DNA of 64,000 nt from Myoxocephalus aenaeus (GCA_038501785.1 JBAMJR010000151.1:3582501-3646500), one strand, 5' to 3'; shown: positions 1-18,741, counted from the first letter of the stretch. Made by a program: numbers and translations. Notes: a model not told the origin generated them from the letters alone.

Positions 1-2464
1 GTTTCCTCAAAACAACTTATGTCTGTATAAATGCATGTATAAAACGGTTGAGGTCATTTCCAGCCTGAAAGATTTTTTTTTTTGCGCGATTTGTGAACCA
101 ATACCATTTTTTTGCAATCTTTGGGACCACCCTGTGAGATTACATGAATAAAAAGACAGGGAGGGGTCAGAGGTCATTGTCAATTAGCATCTACCCAGAT
201 GAGCAATTACCAGTCAACAGTAGGGACGGAGATTGCACCATTTTTCATCAGCCGTCCTTTCAAACAACACTGTTCACGTGCTTGTTGGAATCAGCCACGG
301 AATACTGAAGAGGATGTTGTGGCTGATTAAGGCCGTGTTCTTAGCTGACATATTAAAATCCAACAGCTGAGCACTGCCTCATCACAATAACTCATATTTG
401 GTGCCTTTTCCACTGTGCTTTTACAGGGCTGTTGTGTAGCTTGTGTGTCATTGTGCAGTTGCGAGTGCCCCTGTGTGTTCCTACAATGGTGGAGGTTAGT
501 GGGGCCAGCCAAGACGGCAAAACCATTCTCCTCTCCCTAACAATGGCCACATGTATCAGAATTGAATGTGGCTTTTGATACCTATTCTGATTTAAAAATC
601 ATTGCTATAGGCATATCCAGTGGGACACCTCCAGTCTAGCCTATATGTCACCCTGATTTGTATCTCAGTGCTTACATTAACAAGGTGGCCAACACCAATG
701 TACCATTACCTGGGTTTATGAACAGTATATCACACACCTGTACTCAGTCCAGACATGGTTTTACTGAGGTGTCTGTGTTTCTTTGGCTGACGCGTCCCCA
801 GCCAGACCCCGGGTCTGACAAACATTTGGCCGGTCAGGCTAGACGTCTAGGGTGTCTGCGTGGTGGCCCGGACAGGCCAGAGACAGGAATGAGGACTTCT
901 AAATCAGCCAGCAATCCAAAGGCCTTCCATAAATCCTCCAAATGGGCTCGGGTGGGGGACGTAAAGCACACCTGCAAGACTTATGTAAGTCTTATTAAAC
1001 CATAAATTGCTAACACCGGGCCCTCGCTGGAGCTGCTCTTGGCTGGAATAAATCTCAGAGAGCGTCCAGTAAGGAGAAAGAGAGAGTGAGAAGGAGAGAT
1101 AAAGTGGGTGAGGGAGAAAAATATATAGTGGAGGTTAGAAATAGTGAGAGTGTGCTGGAGGTACTAAAGGTTTGACAGTTAAACATTGCTATTTGATGAT
1201 AGAGCAGACAATACTAGGCTTTGATTGGAGCAAACACCGACCTCTATAGCGACCTCAGGGTGAGGGTGTTTTAGGAACACCTCCCAGAATCTCAAGCTCC
1301 CCAGATACATTAAAACGTTTTATGGTATCGGCCTCAGTCTGGTCATCTTCCCCACACATTCAGGCCCTGTAAGGAGTAACTCCTCAGCAGTCACAGAGAC
1401 CACTGTGAGAAACGCAGAATATTTGTAGGAAATCAGAGTTCCTGAGCTCCTGAGCCCCGGTGAGTTCCCAACACACCCACGCTCTCCTCCCTGCCTGGTT
1501 GTGGGTCCTTGAATTAAACATCAAAGCACACAGGAGCATAGGGCCCAACTGCCATAAATAACTGTGCGCTTGGGGAGGTGAGGGGAGGATGTTCAGATAG
1601 GAAGAGAGCAGGTCACCCGATCGCTCATACACATACTGTCAAAGCAAATTCATTTGTTCACAAAATGGGTGATGTTGTGTGAGGTTATTGATTTCCGGAT
1701 GCCATCTGTCTTCTCTGAGGCTTTGGCAAGCATTCTCTGGCACTACCAACCTCAGGTTCCCCTATATTAGTCTCCACAGCTCAGGTGCACAGAAGGGAGA
1801 TGTGCAGCAGGTATTGGATACTAATGGTGGATGGCTTATGTGGAACCTAGTCAGACACAATGTTATTTGGCATGAGAGCAAAACTCACAGTTAAATATGT
1901 TTTATTTGACGTCAGACTGAAATATAAAAGTCGATGGTTTTGATGGTATTCTGTGTTTTACAAGACAAAATAATCTAATTTTGCTCTGTTCTATTGATGA
2001 ATATGAAGCAAAGAATATAAATAAACAGTAACACTGTTAGTCAAAAGGGCATAGGTTTGGGATAAAATCCATGCTGAAGGTATTGATTAACATCTCATTT
2101 GTCACAAACACCTGCATACACAAGTTCAGGCCCACCCTCGATCTCCTCCTCTCACTAACTAGTCTAGAAGTCACAGTGTACCTCTATGTTGAGCTATGGT
2201 GTGTGGAGGGCAGGTCTTCAAACATGGGGCCCAGCTGCTGCTGTGTATTTTTGTCAGCCAACACACACACATTGGCATCCCTTGGTGTTTGCGCTTGTGG
2301 AGGGCACATGTTACTGGGTAAATTATCATAGCGACGGTAAACAGTGTTTTTATAAGGGAATGTAGCTTGGTTGTTATATTTGAAGTCTGTGCTTTGTATA
2401 CTGCTGTGCTATTAGGACAGATTGAGGATGTTTGCGCCTGGTGTCTGCACTCCGCCCATGTGGG

Positions 2465-2466
<2 letters not shown>
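1..2466. other. Non-coding unique DNA, no gene recognised
   Basis: No recognisable exon, RNA gene or full-length mobile element. The open frames here are short, encode no domain I recognise and lack consistent splice signals. There is an 11-base T run at 73-83 and a purine-rich patch around 1070-1160. The rest is ordinary mixed-composition vertebrate DNA. An unrecognised, decayed repeat cannot be excluded. Confidence 0.6.

Positions 2467-2553
<87 letters not shown>
2467..2553. repeat. (AC)n microsatellite, 87 bp
   Basis: Uninterrupted AC dinucleotides, about 43 units. Long frames read through it encode only Thr-His or Val-Cys repeats and are artefacts. Alternating purine-pyrimidine DNA of this length can adopt Z-DNA and is expected to vary in length between individuals. 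Confidence 0.98.
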
Positions 2554-2555
<2 letters not shown>

Positions 2556-3439
2556 GACAGGCTTCGTTGTCGTTTTGAGTCTTAAATGGCTCTTTTGTTG
2601 TTATCATCATAAGAAAAATAAGAAAACATCACAGCCTAAGGAGTGTGTGTCAGTGTCACACTCATGTCAGTCTCGGGTAAATGCAGATAAACAGCAACAG
2701 CAGGGGAGGAAAGACTGAGCTTCGAAGTGCAGAAGAAGATCGTTATGCACTGTGAAATATGTATGTTGTGTGTTTCAATACCACTGCAGTCAATAGAGAG
2801 ACTAGCTTTTAATGCATACTGATTGGGCATGCAGATGTGAACATGACGTCTGGTAATTGCTTTACATTCTAAGCAGCTGAGTCATGATATAGCTTGATAA
2901 CAAGGTAATACGATAATGATAGAGTCAAACAGATGAATGGCTAGGAGATAAAAGACAGCTGTTTTAAGGTCTTCACTTTTCAATTAAACTCATTTGAGCC
3001 ATGGATATGGGCCTCGTAAATTTTGCTGACACCAAGGTCTCTCTTAAGGCTCTATTGGGCGCCATCTTGGTAACACCCCCCTTCAGACAGTGAGTCTGTG
3101 ACTAACAGTCTGAGAGTTGAGTCTTCTAGATTTAAAGGCTTTTTGTTTTGCAAATGATGACATAGGATACAAGTCTGGTGTACAACAACAATTCAATGTC
3201 ACGTTATTAAAATCTCATTTCATAAAGGCATCTTTGTAGAGGAACTGTTGCCCCCGTTGGTGTGATGTGCTGTATAACAGTTAAGTGGCTGATGCTTCGA
3301 CTGTCCAGACACTGCAGTCATCTCAGCGTTTTAAATCTGCCCATTCTAAACTGATAGAGTGCTCCATCTCCTCTATGAATGGAGGAAATGGAGGAAAGCA
3401 GCGAATAATGATGATGACATTCTCCCCACTTTTCTTTTT

Positions 3440-3790
3440 TTCTTTTTTTTTTTAGCCCCAATTACCCGCTAATGTGTGATAAAACCAGAAAAATGGACAG
3501 TCGTTATGTGTGGGGCCTTCCACAATGGCAAAATCATTCTTTCCCAGCCTTCCGTTCCTTGGATGGGAATAATCATGTTTCGTCCCAAACACCTGCGCTT
3601 CAGTTGCCCTGACCTGCCGCCCAAATGAGTGCAATTAATGACAATTACCCTCCAGGTGTCACAACATAGACATGTACTGATAGGGGCCTATCTGGAGGGA
3701 GCACGCGCTTGTCCTCCAAGTAAATATGTAATGATAACAGCTGTAACACAGTGGGGTGGAGGGGGGCACAATTGCTAGCAGCGCAATCTA
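3440..3790. promoter_or_regulatory. Candidate conserved non-coding element
   Basis: A repeat-free block containing CAATTAATGACAATTA at 3632-3647, which is two homeodomain-like cores side by side, followed by an E-box-like CAGGTG. A minus-strand frame crosses 3452-3634 but has no recognisable domain. Style and composition resemble developmental enhancers of vertebrates. Conservation is inferred from style only, not seen. Confidence 0.25.
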
Positions 3791-4399
3791 TTTGTGTTTG
3801 CCTCAGCTCAGCGCCACATTAACCAGTCCAGACAAACCAGAACGGATAGACTTGGATTTTCCCCGTGGGACACAGGGGAGTTGACTAGAGGTGTTGGAAT
3901 TCCTGATCAGATGAAGATTAAGGCAGATGGGGTCTAGAAATCGTTTCTGCATCGGATTTGTGGTTTGGTGATAGGTGCATTCCAATTTAAAGGATATTTC
4001 CGGTCTTAATTTCATTGTACTTATCCAGCTAACTGCTGAGATCTGGGAATGAAGCAGCAATACTTAAGAGTTTGAAGAAGTATCTCTTGTTGTAAACATC
4101 CTCACAGATTACAGACTGATTCAACTTTTACCTTCTACTATACTTTTCTTTGGAAAAAGCGATTAGGACTAACGTTTTATGTCTGCTCACTTTTGGTTTT
4201 ACCCCCAGTAAAAATAAGTAATGTAGCAACATTGAAGAACAGCTGCAATCTTTGAATACTTTGGAATCAAATATAGGCCGGAGAATGTGTGGGAATTCTG
4301 TAAATGGTAGCTGCCATTTAAGCTCTTTCAGCCAATTTCCCTGTGTGAAGTGAGATTTCTCAGGTGCACAAGTCAACTTTAACCCTCCTCCTCCTGTGG

Positions 4400-4640
4400 G
4401 TTCACCGTCCTTTCCCTCTGAACCGACATTAGCATAAAGGCATTAAAATGTGAATAGGAATTAATTTGGACTTTCCCCTCCATAGGAATTAATGGAAGTT
4501 TGTTCTGCCCGTACCCTCAGACGGCTTGCGCTCCTCCACAGTCCATAAATATTAATATTAATACGGCATCGCATTTAAAGGTAGCGCTTGGCTGAAGCCG
4601 TATACAGAATATTATTAGAGATCACGATACGTTTCTCATG
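4400..4640. promoter_or_regulatory. Candidate conserved non-coding element with 12-bp direct repeat
   Basis: The 12-mer ATAGGAATTAAT occurs twice, at 4454-4465 and 4482-4493, 28 bp apart, close to three helical turns. An AT-rich AAATATTAATATTAATA patch follows near 4547. Repeated homeodomain-like cores at helical spacing suit a clustered binding site. This is inference from one sequence. Confidence 0.25.
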
Positions 4641-5299
4641 AGAAGTACAGCTGAGTGAATGCATTGCCTTGCCGTTGTGATCTGTAAAATCCAATCTTCA
4701 TACAGCACAAAAAGTTATTTTCAGAGAGACGAAAGATTAGCAGGGCCGAATGGCTGCTGTCTAAAGCCATTAGGCAGGTGGGGATTTTTTTTTCTACACC
4801 GAGTTGAGAGAAGAGCCCACATCTTCTGCTCTATCAAGGTACTGATTCACAGGCGCACCACTGTAGCACTATTATCATGCCCGAGCAGATCATCTCGGCA
4901 GATAACTATTATCACCGTCTCACCGCATCGCTTCAGTCCACTCACCCACATAATACAGACCACAGAAGTTTTTGACACTCTTCCAAATCACTGTATTTAC
5001 CTTCATTCTTTCTTTTTTTTGCACGGTCTTTGTTACTTTCCTGTGAGTGCTGTGTGTGGTTGTATCATCTTCAATAGTAGTGAGGTTACTGCAAAGCTGG
5101 GGCGCCCAAACCTGGGTTTGTGTAATGCACTTAGGAAACATCTATGGAACCGGCATTTTTTAATAGGCTGAAGAGTCCTTGCACATATTTGAGCCCCATT
5201 TGTCCATTTATTTCGCTGTCTGACTGATAGTTGCATCAGTTTGTGAATACACTACTGTTGTTGTTTTGGTCCAATCTCTGTTGAATTGTCTGAAACAAA

Positions 5300-5317
5300 G
5301 GGGGGGGGGGGGGGGGG
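5300..5317. repeat. G18 homopolymer
   Basis: Eighteen consecutive G residues on the plus strand. Such runs can form a G-quadruplex on the G strand and are prone to sequencing length errors, so the exact count is uncertain. Confidence 0.95.
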
Positions 5318-10818
<5,501 letters not shown>

Positions 10819-11279
10819 GGTGGGGGGTGGGGTTATTGAATCTAAGTGTTATCTTGGCTCACCTTGGGGTGTGGTTCCTTTGTGATCAATAGAGTGAAAT
10901 CCCACCAGACCATGTTTCCACGAAGGGCCCATAGTCAACCTGTACTTCCCAACACACTGCTGGCTTGTGTGGGAACACAAAACATTGTGTATAGACTTAT
11001 TTTTTATCAAAAAAGTATTGTTAAAAAAATGTAATAGAATATTTAAGCTGTCCCGTCTGCTTTGAAAACAGTTCTGTCAGAGGCTGTAATTGTCGGAGCA
11101 CATTGCATATTCAGTATGTTTTTCTTCTAAGTGATCTGACTAAGGGCATAATTATAATAATTAATGATTATCATCATTGCCGTCTTTATCTTGCATCGTT
11201 GCTCTATGACAAAGATTCTGTCAAAACCACTTGGTAATGATGATGCTATATTGTTAGCACAAATTAGCATGTGTTGATG

Positions 11280-11640
11280 CCCATACCTCCCATCAGGCCT
11301 TGCGCTGTGAGTGACAGCTGTTAAGACGCCTTCGACATGGCAGTGAGAATTGGTGTGGACGTGGCGGCGATCTGTGGAATTCTCCACTGTTGCTTGCTGA
11401 TAGTTCTCCGAGGGCTTGGGTGTCACTCCAGTGATGGCCTAAGAGCCATTAATTTTAGCCTCTGGAGTGGCTGGCGTAACAAGATCCCACACACCCCCTT
11501 CCTCACAGCGAGGCTCTTAAATATACATTTATTTTCAGAGGGAGTCCCCCTCGTCAGGATATGATGGATGTTGACTAATCGGATGGCGTGCAAGTGTATG
11601 TCCACAGTCGGGCCCCTCTACTTGGAGTGGCTGGTGTAAA
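11280..11640. promoter_or_regulatory. Candidate conserved non-coding element with a 16-bp repeated motif
   Basis: The 16-mer GGAGTGGCTGGCGTAA at 11464-11479 recurs at 11624-11639 with one change (15/16 identical), 160 bp apart. The block also holds GCCATTAATTTTAG near 11445. No frame gives a recognisable protein. The repeated long motif could be a shared binding site or a relic of local duplication. Confidence 0.25.
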
Positions 11641-12659
11641 TCTCTGCAAGGGCGCTTTGTTGGGGTCTTGTCTTTGGTAAGGATCTTAGAGATATGATAC
11701 TCTGCGCTATTGCTGCCCGAGTGGGTCTATCTTAAGACTCCACATGGAGGTCTGGCATTCAACTAACTCTCTATGGGTTTGAGGGCAGGCTGCATGAGGG
11801 CTGGCCTACAGTTACTCCAAGAGACATTCACCATGTGCCTCTCATCTATTCTTGCCTCTGGATGACATGGACCCACGCACATATCCAGATAAGCAGTTCT
11901 CTCACTTGGCTTTGACGTTGGTGCAAAAATTACCTTTGCCATTCATTTGCTGAGCACGGATGCTGACTGGGGTAACCATCATTACAATATCTCCAGATAT
12001 CTGTTACCAGGACAAATCAGATGTTTGTGCGTGTGGATCTGGACTGTGTTTTTTCCCCGTGTGTGAGCATGTGAGGTTAAAATACAGTATAGAGAGCTTT
12101 CCGGTCTTTGCCTTTCTAAAACACAGATCCCCTCTGACAGGCTGTTTCCTCCTGTGACTGGGTGCTGGGTGCTGGATGCAGGGTGGGTGGGGGGGATAAA
12201 CAAGGCTGCTGCCTCACGGGCTCCGTGGGGGTACATCCTGGCAGCTCCTGGTGCACGGCAGATGGTTTGGGGGCATGATGGGGCTTCCTGGCCTGACTGT
12301 CTTTGACCTGCAGTGCGGGTGAAGAAGAAGAAAATGACTTCTGGGAGACCACACAATGACTTTTCTTTCATCTTTTTCCCAACTCTCCATCCTATAAACA
12401 CTCACACAGCACCGTACATTGTGAGGCACATAGACCAACTAAGTGAAAGAGGTAGACCTGTGATAGCGCTGCAATGACTCAAACGGATTGATATGATAAT
12501 AGCTGGAGTTTCACACGTTCACTTCAAGACTCTGATTTTATAAACAATACTCAAACAATGTGACAGCACTGTTCCAGGCCAAGGTCCCATTTTCATCTCC
12601 TATCTATATGACTAAACCTCCCACACCTCCAGCTCTGCTGTGAGATGCAGTATTAAAAG

Positions 12660-13300
12660 CCTTAGATGGAGGGAGAAAGAATGGAGAGGAGAGAGAGATG
12701 GAGGAGGGGGTAGGAGGTGTTGTTTAAGTGAAGAGCGTGGCATGTCCTGGAGGATCTAATAAGCAGGTTGAAGCCTGATAAGGATAAGCTGTCCCTCTGG
12801 CTCTAGGGAGCCTTGTTTTCACCCACCCCCCTCCTCCTCATCTGCCCTCCTTCCCTTTCACTTTCCAAGATGTACTTCTCTGAAAACAAGGAGAGCAAAG
12901 AGTAATCAAAAGTGAGAAACATTTGGAGTGACGCAAAGATGGTGTATTTAAGGGAGAAGGAGAGAAAGTGAAAAAAAAGTGAATGAAAGTGGGAGGAGAA
13001 AAGGTAGCAATGGAGTCGTAAAGATGGAGGAGTGTATGAGGAGAAGACAATAGGAATATGGGAAGTAGTGGGGTAAAGGGACAAGGCGAGGAAAGCGGAC
13101 AAGGATGGAGAATAAGAGAGTGAGAGACAGAGGACAGATGATAACAGGGGAAGAGAGGATAAGAGGGTGCCAAAGGTAAACAAAGAGACTGGGGAGATGG
13201 ATAGAAAAGCGAGAAGCAGAGAGGAGAGATGAAAAGAAGAAGAGAGGAAGTTGAGAGGACAGAGAGCTTATAAATGGGCTGAAAGAGACCTGCTGGTGTG
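12660..13300. repeat. Polypurine (GA-rich) low-complexity tract
   Basis: The plus strand is strongly purine-biased (GGAGAGAGAAG-type) for about 600 bp, broken by a more mixed segment at 12720-12840. Antisense frames over it are open only because the complement is Ser/Leu/Phe-coding pyrimidine sequence, so they are not genes. Such strand asymmetry can favour triplex DNA. Confidence 0.75.
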
Positions 13301-13608
13301 TCAGAGTTTTAGATCCCACCCCCTCCCCTGGGGAAAAAGCAGAGAAAGGAGAGAGGGGAGACATTGACCTTGCATTATTTATGCTTAGCGCTATTGGCCC
13401 AGGCAGACGCTGCTGCTTCCCATTGTGTCTTCATAATGAGGAACCGCTACGAAGCTAAGGAAGGGGAAACACCACCAGGAGGGCAGTCTGGGTGTTGTTG
13501 TGAATGTGTGTGCTTCGGAGGTGAGAGGTCATTACAGTGTGTCGTGCAGACAGTTTAGTGAACAAGGATCAGGGGTACAAGAAAACCTCCTGTATGTAGT
13601 GGTCAGGT

Positions 13609-13722
<114 letters not shown>

Positions 13723-14535
13723 CTTGTGTGTCCCGTGTGGTATTACAGGCCTGTATAGTGTGAGTTAATATAACGGGAAGGGGAAAGCAGAGAGGGTCAG
13801 CTGTTATTTCCTGAGCTCCACCCTCATTTTCTTATAACAGCCCCAGGCCAACAATTATGAAGAAAGGACAGTGTGCTGTATTATGCACTCTGTGGTCCAC
13901 TGTCCTCATCAGAGGCTGTCTGGAGTTGATACAATGTTTCCTGAGAAATGTAACAACGCTCTGATGTGTTGAAGGGTCAAAGCTTGTAAGTGAACATTCT
14001 ATAAAAAAAAATATTCTAAAATGTTTTAGTTCCATTGCGGAGTGACAAATCTCACACACAAAAAAGCCTGCAGAAATAAAAGCAAAACTATCTACTTAGC
14101 TCTTCCATCAAAAATAAGTGAATTATATTTGATATTTTGTAATGTGTATAATTTAATTGTATCCTTCCACATCATTAACACTTCTTCATGATAAAGAAGG
14201 ACAACCTTCACAGAGTCTTAAAGTAGACAGGGTGGCAGGGTTTTGAATTCTCCCCTCTTAGAGATCTGTAACAAATATGATACTCTGGTCCCATTAAGAT
14301 CCAGCTTGGCAAAGCTCTCGGCCTCTCCCACTTACCTTTCACCCCCACAGCACATTTGTATGAAAGGACTGTCAGTTTCAAATTTAATTACAAACAACTC
14401 GACATACATAGTCCTACCCTGTCATTACCCCGTCTGGGTCCACCCACTCATCATAGACCCACATCCACACGCCCCTAAGCTGAGAGCAACCTGCCTCCTG
14501 ACGACTGGTTATGATAGTGCATGTAGACTATGTCT

Positions 14536-14639
<104 letters not shown>

Positions 14640-15539
14640 CCCCCTCTTTCTGTTTCTCTCTGTTTCTCTCTGTGCCTGGGATGTGGAGATTTGTATGGCG
14701 TGTTAGTCACACCCAGTGTTATCAGCATCTCTGTGATGAGCATAAGCATAGCCTGAGGGGACTGGGGGTAGTGTCACAGATGGTGCAGTGTCAGGGTCCC
14801 TGAGTGTGGTTTAGAGGATGGCGAGTAGCTCTTCTCCCCTGTCTCCCAAGTCTTGTCACCTTGCACTGCCAAGGTGACATCTTTCCTCACACAGGGTAAA
14901 GGCCGAGCCTGTCTCACCTCGTAGCTAGTGACCCATGTCGCAGTTTCTTTTTTTACCAGCTCGCCGAATATGGCAATTGATGCTTCCCAGAAACCCTGAC
15001 CTAATCCTGTTATCCTTTTCCTTCAACAACCTAGAAGGGACAAGGGGCGGGATCCCAAAAGTCGGCAGCCAAGAGAGCCGTGCAGAGCCAGCCCCTATCG
15101 CAGTGAAAGCGGGCTTAGCTGAAACACAATAGGTGTGTAATTTCAGGTTTTTGTTAAGCCAAAATCCAATCACATACATGACTGCAAGATCACAGAGAAA
15201 CACAACAGGAGAAGGGGCCTCGGAGGTGGAGGTGTCTCTACCTCACACAAACAATCTCCACACAACTGAGACGGCATTGATGACAGCGTGCTAACTAACA
15301 AACCCTCAGCAGAGAGATTAGCCTGGCTCTCTGTCCTAGATCTTCACAGTGTAGATGAGCTGACACCTGACTCCTCCTTAACCTGGCAGTTTTGGGATAA
15401 GATTAAAAAAAAGCTAAGGATTTATCTGGCCCTTAGCTGATATCCCTTTACTTTATAAGCAAATAGAATGCATCAGACAACTGTATAAATAACAGGAAAG
15501 ACTATTCTCCAGAAGGTTTTGCGGCACAAACTCACCAGG

Positions 15540-15860
15540 CAAGAGTGCTCTTAGCTTTTCCATATAATATTGTCTTTTCATCTCATTAATTACAACTAAT
15601 ATGCTAAATCAATTCCAAATGAAAGGGCATGGTTTTTAATCTCAACATATTTATCTCATAAATGCTTGCATAACAACTTTGAATTTATAGTATAAAGTCA
15701 TCTGTCTTCTCCCAAGACTGACACAAGCACAACTGAAGATTTGTGATAGTTTGCAGTTTTGTTTTTGCCCCTTGTTTTTGCAGATGATAAATTAAATTAA
15801 TACATGCGTTTAATATTTGAAATCCCGAGATGAATAATTTATGACTCAACGGCAGATTAA
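15540..15860. promoter_or_regulatory. Candidate conserved non-coding element
   Basis: AT-rich, repeat-free block with ATTAATTA at 15585-15592 and further ATTAAATTAAT-type cores near 15790. No protein-like frame. It is the first of three similar blocks between 15.5 and 18.0 kb. Regulatory role is inferred from style. Confidence 0.25.
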
Positions 15861-16079
15861 AAGTAATGCAAAAAAAGAGTAAGTCAGTAATCACCAGTAT
15901 ACAAATGCAGGACAAGCTAAGATGAATTTTTAACTGCTGGAGCCTATTGGTCGCTCTGTTCTAGTTTGTGTTTTGGGAGCTGTTGAATTAATGGTGTGCA
16001 TCTTGACCTCATTCCACCAAATCTAGTCTGAGAGTTTCCCTTTGAAGCTGATTTATAGCAAAAGCATAAAGCCTAATGC

Positions 16080-16560
16080 ATCTACTCAGGAGGTCTAATG
16101 AACGCAATACCTTAATATCAAGTAATGCTAATCCATGCTCGCTCACAACAGACAGACATCATCATTACCATCATCATAATTATTATTCATGTAAGGCAAT
16201 TATTGTTGCTGGTACCTCTATTCTGACGACTTTATTAGCATGGTGTCATGGCAGCAATTGGGCAGATTTAAAAAGTAGAGAGCTGCAACTCACATGTATT
16301 ATTGATAACAGTGTCGCCTCTCTTGATACCACAGCCATGTCTTTTTATTTTTATTCCAATAACTTGGAAAACTCTGCCGGAACCCAGCAAATAAATGTTT
16401 AAAGACAAATAATTGTTTCCAGCGTTATGGCCCCTGTAGAAGATTAAATGGAGCGTTTAATTAATAGTTGTGTGTCATATTATCCTGACCTATGTTCACC
16501 CTTAATAAGCAACTCTGACTAAATAGTCCTAATAATACCAGGCAAATAAACAAATGATAC
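16080..16560. promoter_or_regulatory. Candidate conserved non-coding element
   Basis: Repeat-free AT-rich block with CATAATTATTATTCATG near 16174 and TTTAATTAAT at 16457-16466, typical homeodomain and POU-type cores. A plus-strand frame at 16076-16402 has no recognisable domain. Among the denser enhancer-like stretches of the window, but unproven. Confidence 0.3.
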
Positions 16561-17689
16561 TCAGAATTTTCAATCACAGTTGCTTGGTCTATTAAAACAA
16601 AACAAAAAGGCCACAAATGTGTTCCTGACATTCATTAAAAGAGATTTCAGAGAGGTGTATTTAACAGTATAATATGTATTCAAAAAAAGAGAAAGCTATC
16701 GAGTGTATTTATCCTTGGGACTAAATAATGTGGACTGGCTGGGTAAATCCCTTGAAATGTCTAGCCAGTCCTGGCACTGGTTGAAGAGTCCCAGTCAAAA
16801 TAAGAAGTGAACGAAAGGCAAGATAAACAACCCAACCAACCTGTTTTCACTTAGGATACATATTTGTGGCCGTTTACTCAGATTTTCGGCAGATGGAAAA
16901 GTCTCTGAACTTGAAACTTTTGATACTAAAAAAAAGTAGCGCTCTGGGTTGTATGAGAACTAAAACGTGAGAGCTTACAATATTGTAATGTTGAAAAGAA
17001 GATTTCACACAATTTCGGTTCTATACAACGCAGACACAACTTGACCACATATTAATCAGTTTCCTTTAGCCGAGGCAGACATGGAAACTATATCATTCTT
17101 ATAAAAACCTCTCCTGAGTTGTTGCTAATCATGCTGACAGTTAAATAGTGAGATGGCTCCAGCTTTAAAAGTCACATACGGTGTGTGGAATACCTAATAT
17201 GAAAAATGTGATGATGGTGTATATTCAGAAAGGATATATCCCAGGCACAGACCAGACAGTAAGGTAATAGGAAGAGCTTTACTTTGAAGGGGTAATGGGT
17301 AATATTAAGTATTATGTATCGCATAAATGGTGGTGATTACAGCACTGCATGTATAGAGAATATCTTTGCATTGCTGACCAATCACAGTGAAGGGGGAAAT
17401 CTCTTATCATCAGGCCAACACTCATATGAGCTCTTGATCTGCTGTAGATGAGATGGAAAGACAGCTTGCGATGAAGGGATGTGCGTTGTGTAATTGTAAA
17501 TGATTACTGTCTTTATACCACCAGTATACTCCTTTCTCTCAGCATCAGCAGCTGGTTGAAATTCTTTTATGGTTTCTGAGGTAAAAAGAAGAAAAAAAGC
17601 CTAATTCCACCAAATGGTGAGCAAATGAAAAAAGGCCACCCACTATAGATATTTCCATCCAGAGAAATGAAATATTAAACATGTTCATT

Positions 17690-18030
17690 ATACCCTCAAT
17701 TTGCAGTTATTCCTCATTGCACACGGCCATTTTCCCATTTCCCCCGCTCTCTTATTGGCACGGCGCTCAGGGCCTTGAGAGAAATCTCTCTTTTATTATT
17801 TAAATCCATGCATGGGGGCTGAGCCAGGCGAATCATCTCACGTCTGCAAGCCCACTCCCTAATTCTGATTGGCAGCTTGATACACACTCAACGGATGGAG
17901 AGGATGATAATGCCTGTGACAAAGAAAAAATATCCCCTCCACATTATGTTTTTATTGGTAATGGGGAATATGGAGTTCACACACAATAAAAGTAGCCTTA
18001 ATAATTGGAAGTGGCAATGGGCTGTGTCCG
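17690..18030. promoter_or_regulatory. Candidate conserved non-coding element
   Basis: Repeat-free block with three ATTGG (inverted CCAAT) pentamers: in CTTATTGGCA near 17753, CTGATTGGCAG at 17868-17872, and TTTATTGGTA near 17953. It also has TTATTATTTAAATCCATGCATG near 17793, shown here only as AT-rich. NF-Y-like site clustering suggests enhancer or promoter activity. No exon signature found. Confidence 0.25.
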
Positions 18031-18216
18031 CAAGTCTGTAGGGCTGTCAGCGCAGCGATGTAAATTTCTTTGACATGTTTTTGTCTGGCTAAAACTTTAA
18101 TGTCGTGGGTGTGACCAATTGGATGCAAATGTTGTTTTCATCCCTCGCCGATGAGATGACCTCTGTCATTTCCCAAGGGAAATCAAGCTTTAAAAAGTAT
18201 TTGATAGCTGTAACTC

Positions 18217-18242
18217 CACACACACACACACACACACACACA
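18217..18242. repeat. (CA)n microsatellite, 26 bp, with degenerate tail
   Basis: A short perfect CA run, followed to about 18420 by interrupted CA-rich sequence (ACACAA, CACGCA, CACATGCA patches), probably a decayed longer array. Confidence 0.9.
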
Positions 18243-18739
18243 AACTCATGTTGCCGCTGGAACAAAATGCTCACACACAAACTGACACATATGCACAAAC
18301 AAACACGCATCCACACAGGCACACATGCAACCGGGTCACACACGCAGGCACATGCACTACAGTATGCATGCACACACTCACTCATGCACAGATATGTAGA
18401 TATACACTCCGTTTTCACACTATAAGCCTCAACACTCTCATATCCTTGCCAACCTCCTCACCCACTCATTGATGCTTGGCTAATGCATTCAACATGTGAC
18501 GGTACTGTATGCCTCCCTGTACTCAAACAGACACTTGATTAGATTGAAAGCACTCTTTCATGGCAAGTATAATGGTTTTGAACACAGGAGGTGGACACAG
18601 CAGTTTTTCTGTCAGTCTGTCATAACCTTTGACAGGATAAAGAGGCCACAGCTTTCCCTATAACTATCCAGGCTCTGCTGCTCACAGGCATCCGCACCTG
18701 AAAGACAGGCAACACCACATAGTGTATGTGTACATATGC

Positions 18740-18741
<2 letters not shown>

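Larger units (their letters stand above)
2554..5299. other. Non-coding unique DNA with two enhancer-like blocks
   Basis: No gene recognised. Two stretches inside, 3440-3790 and 4400-4640, are listed separately because they are free of simple repeats and dense in AT-rich homeodomain-type cores. The remainder shows no structure I can name. Confidence 0.5.

Noticed and set aside
2374..2718. Overlapping frames encoding Thr-His and Val-Cys repeats (also at the other AC/GT arrays)
   Set aside because: Dinucleotide repeats are open in several frames on both strands; these are artefacts, not genes.
4091..4103. TGTAAACATCCTC, matching the 5' part of miR-30
   Set aside because: The match stops after 13 bases and no complementary arm follows within hairpin distance.
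12803..13364. Three long minus-strand Ser/Leu/Phe-rich frames
   Set aside because: They are the pyrimidine complement of a purine-rich tract, low in stop codons by composition.
18217..18420. Regularly spaced CA-rich segments that superficially resemble a CRISPR-like array
   Set aside because: Units are degenerate CA microsatellite, not fixed repeats with unique spacers, and the genome is a vertebrate's.
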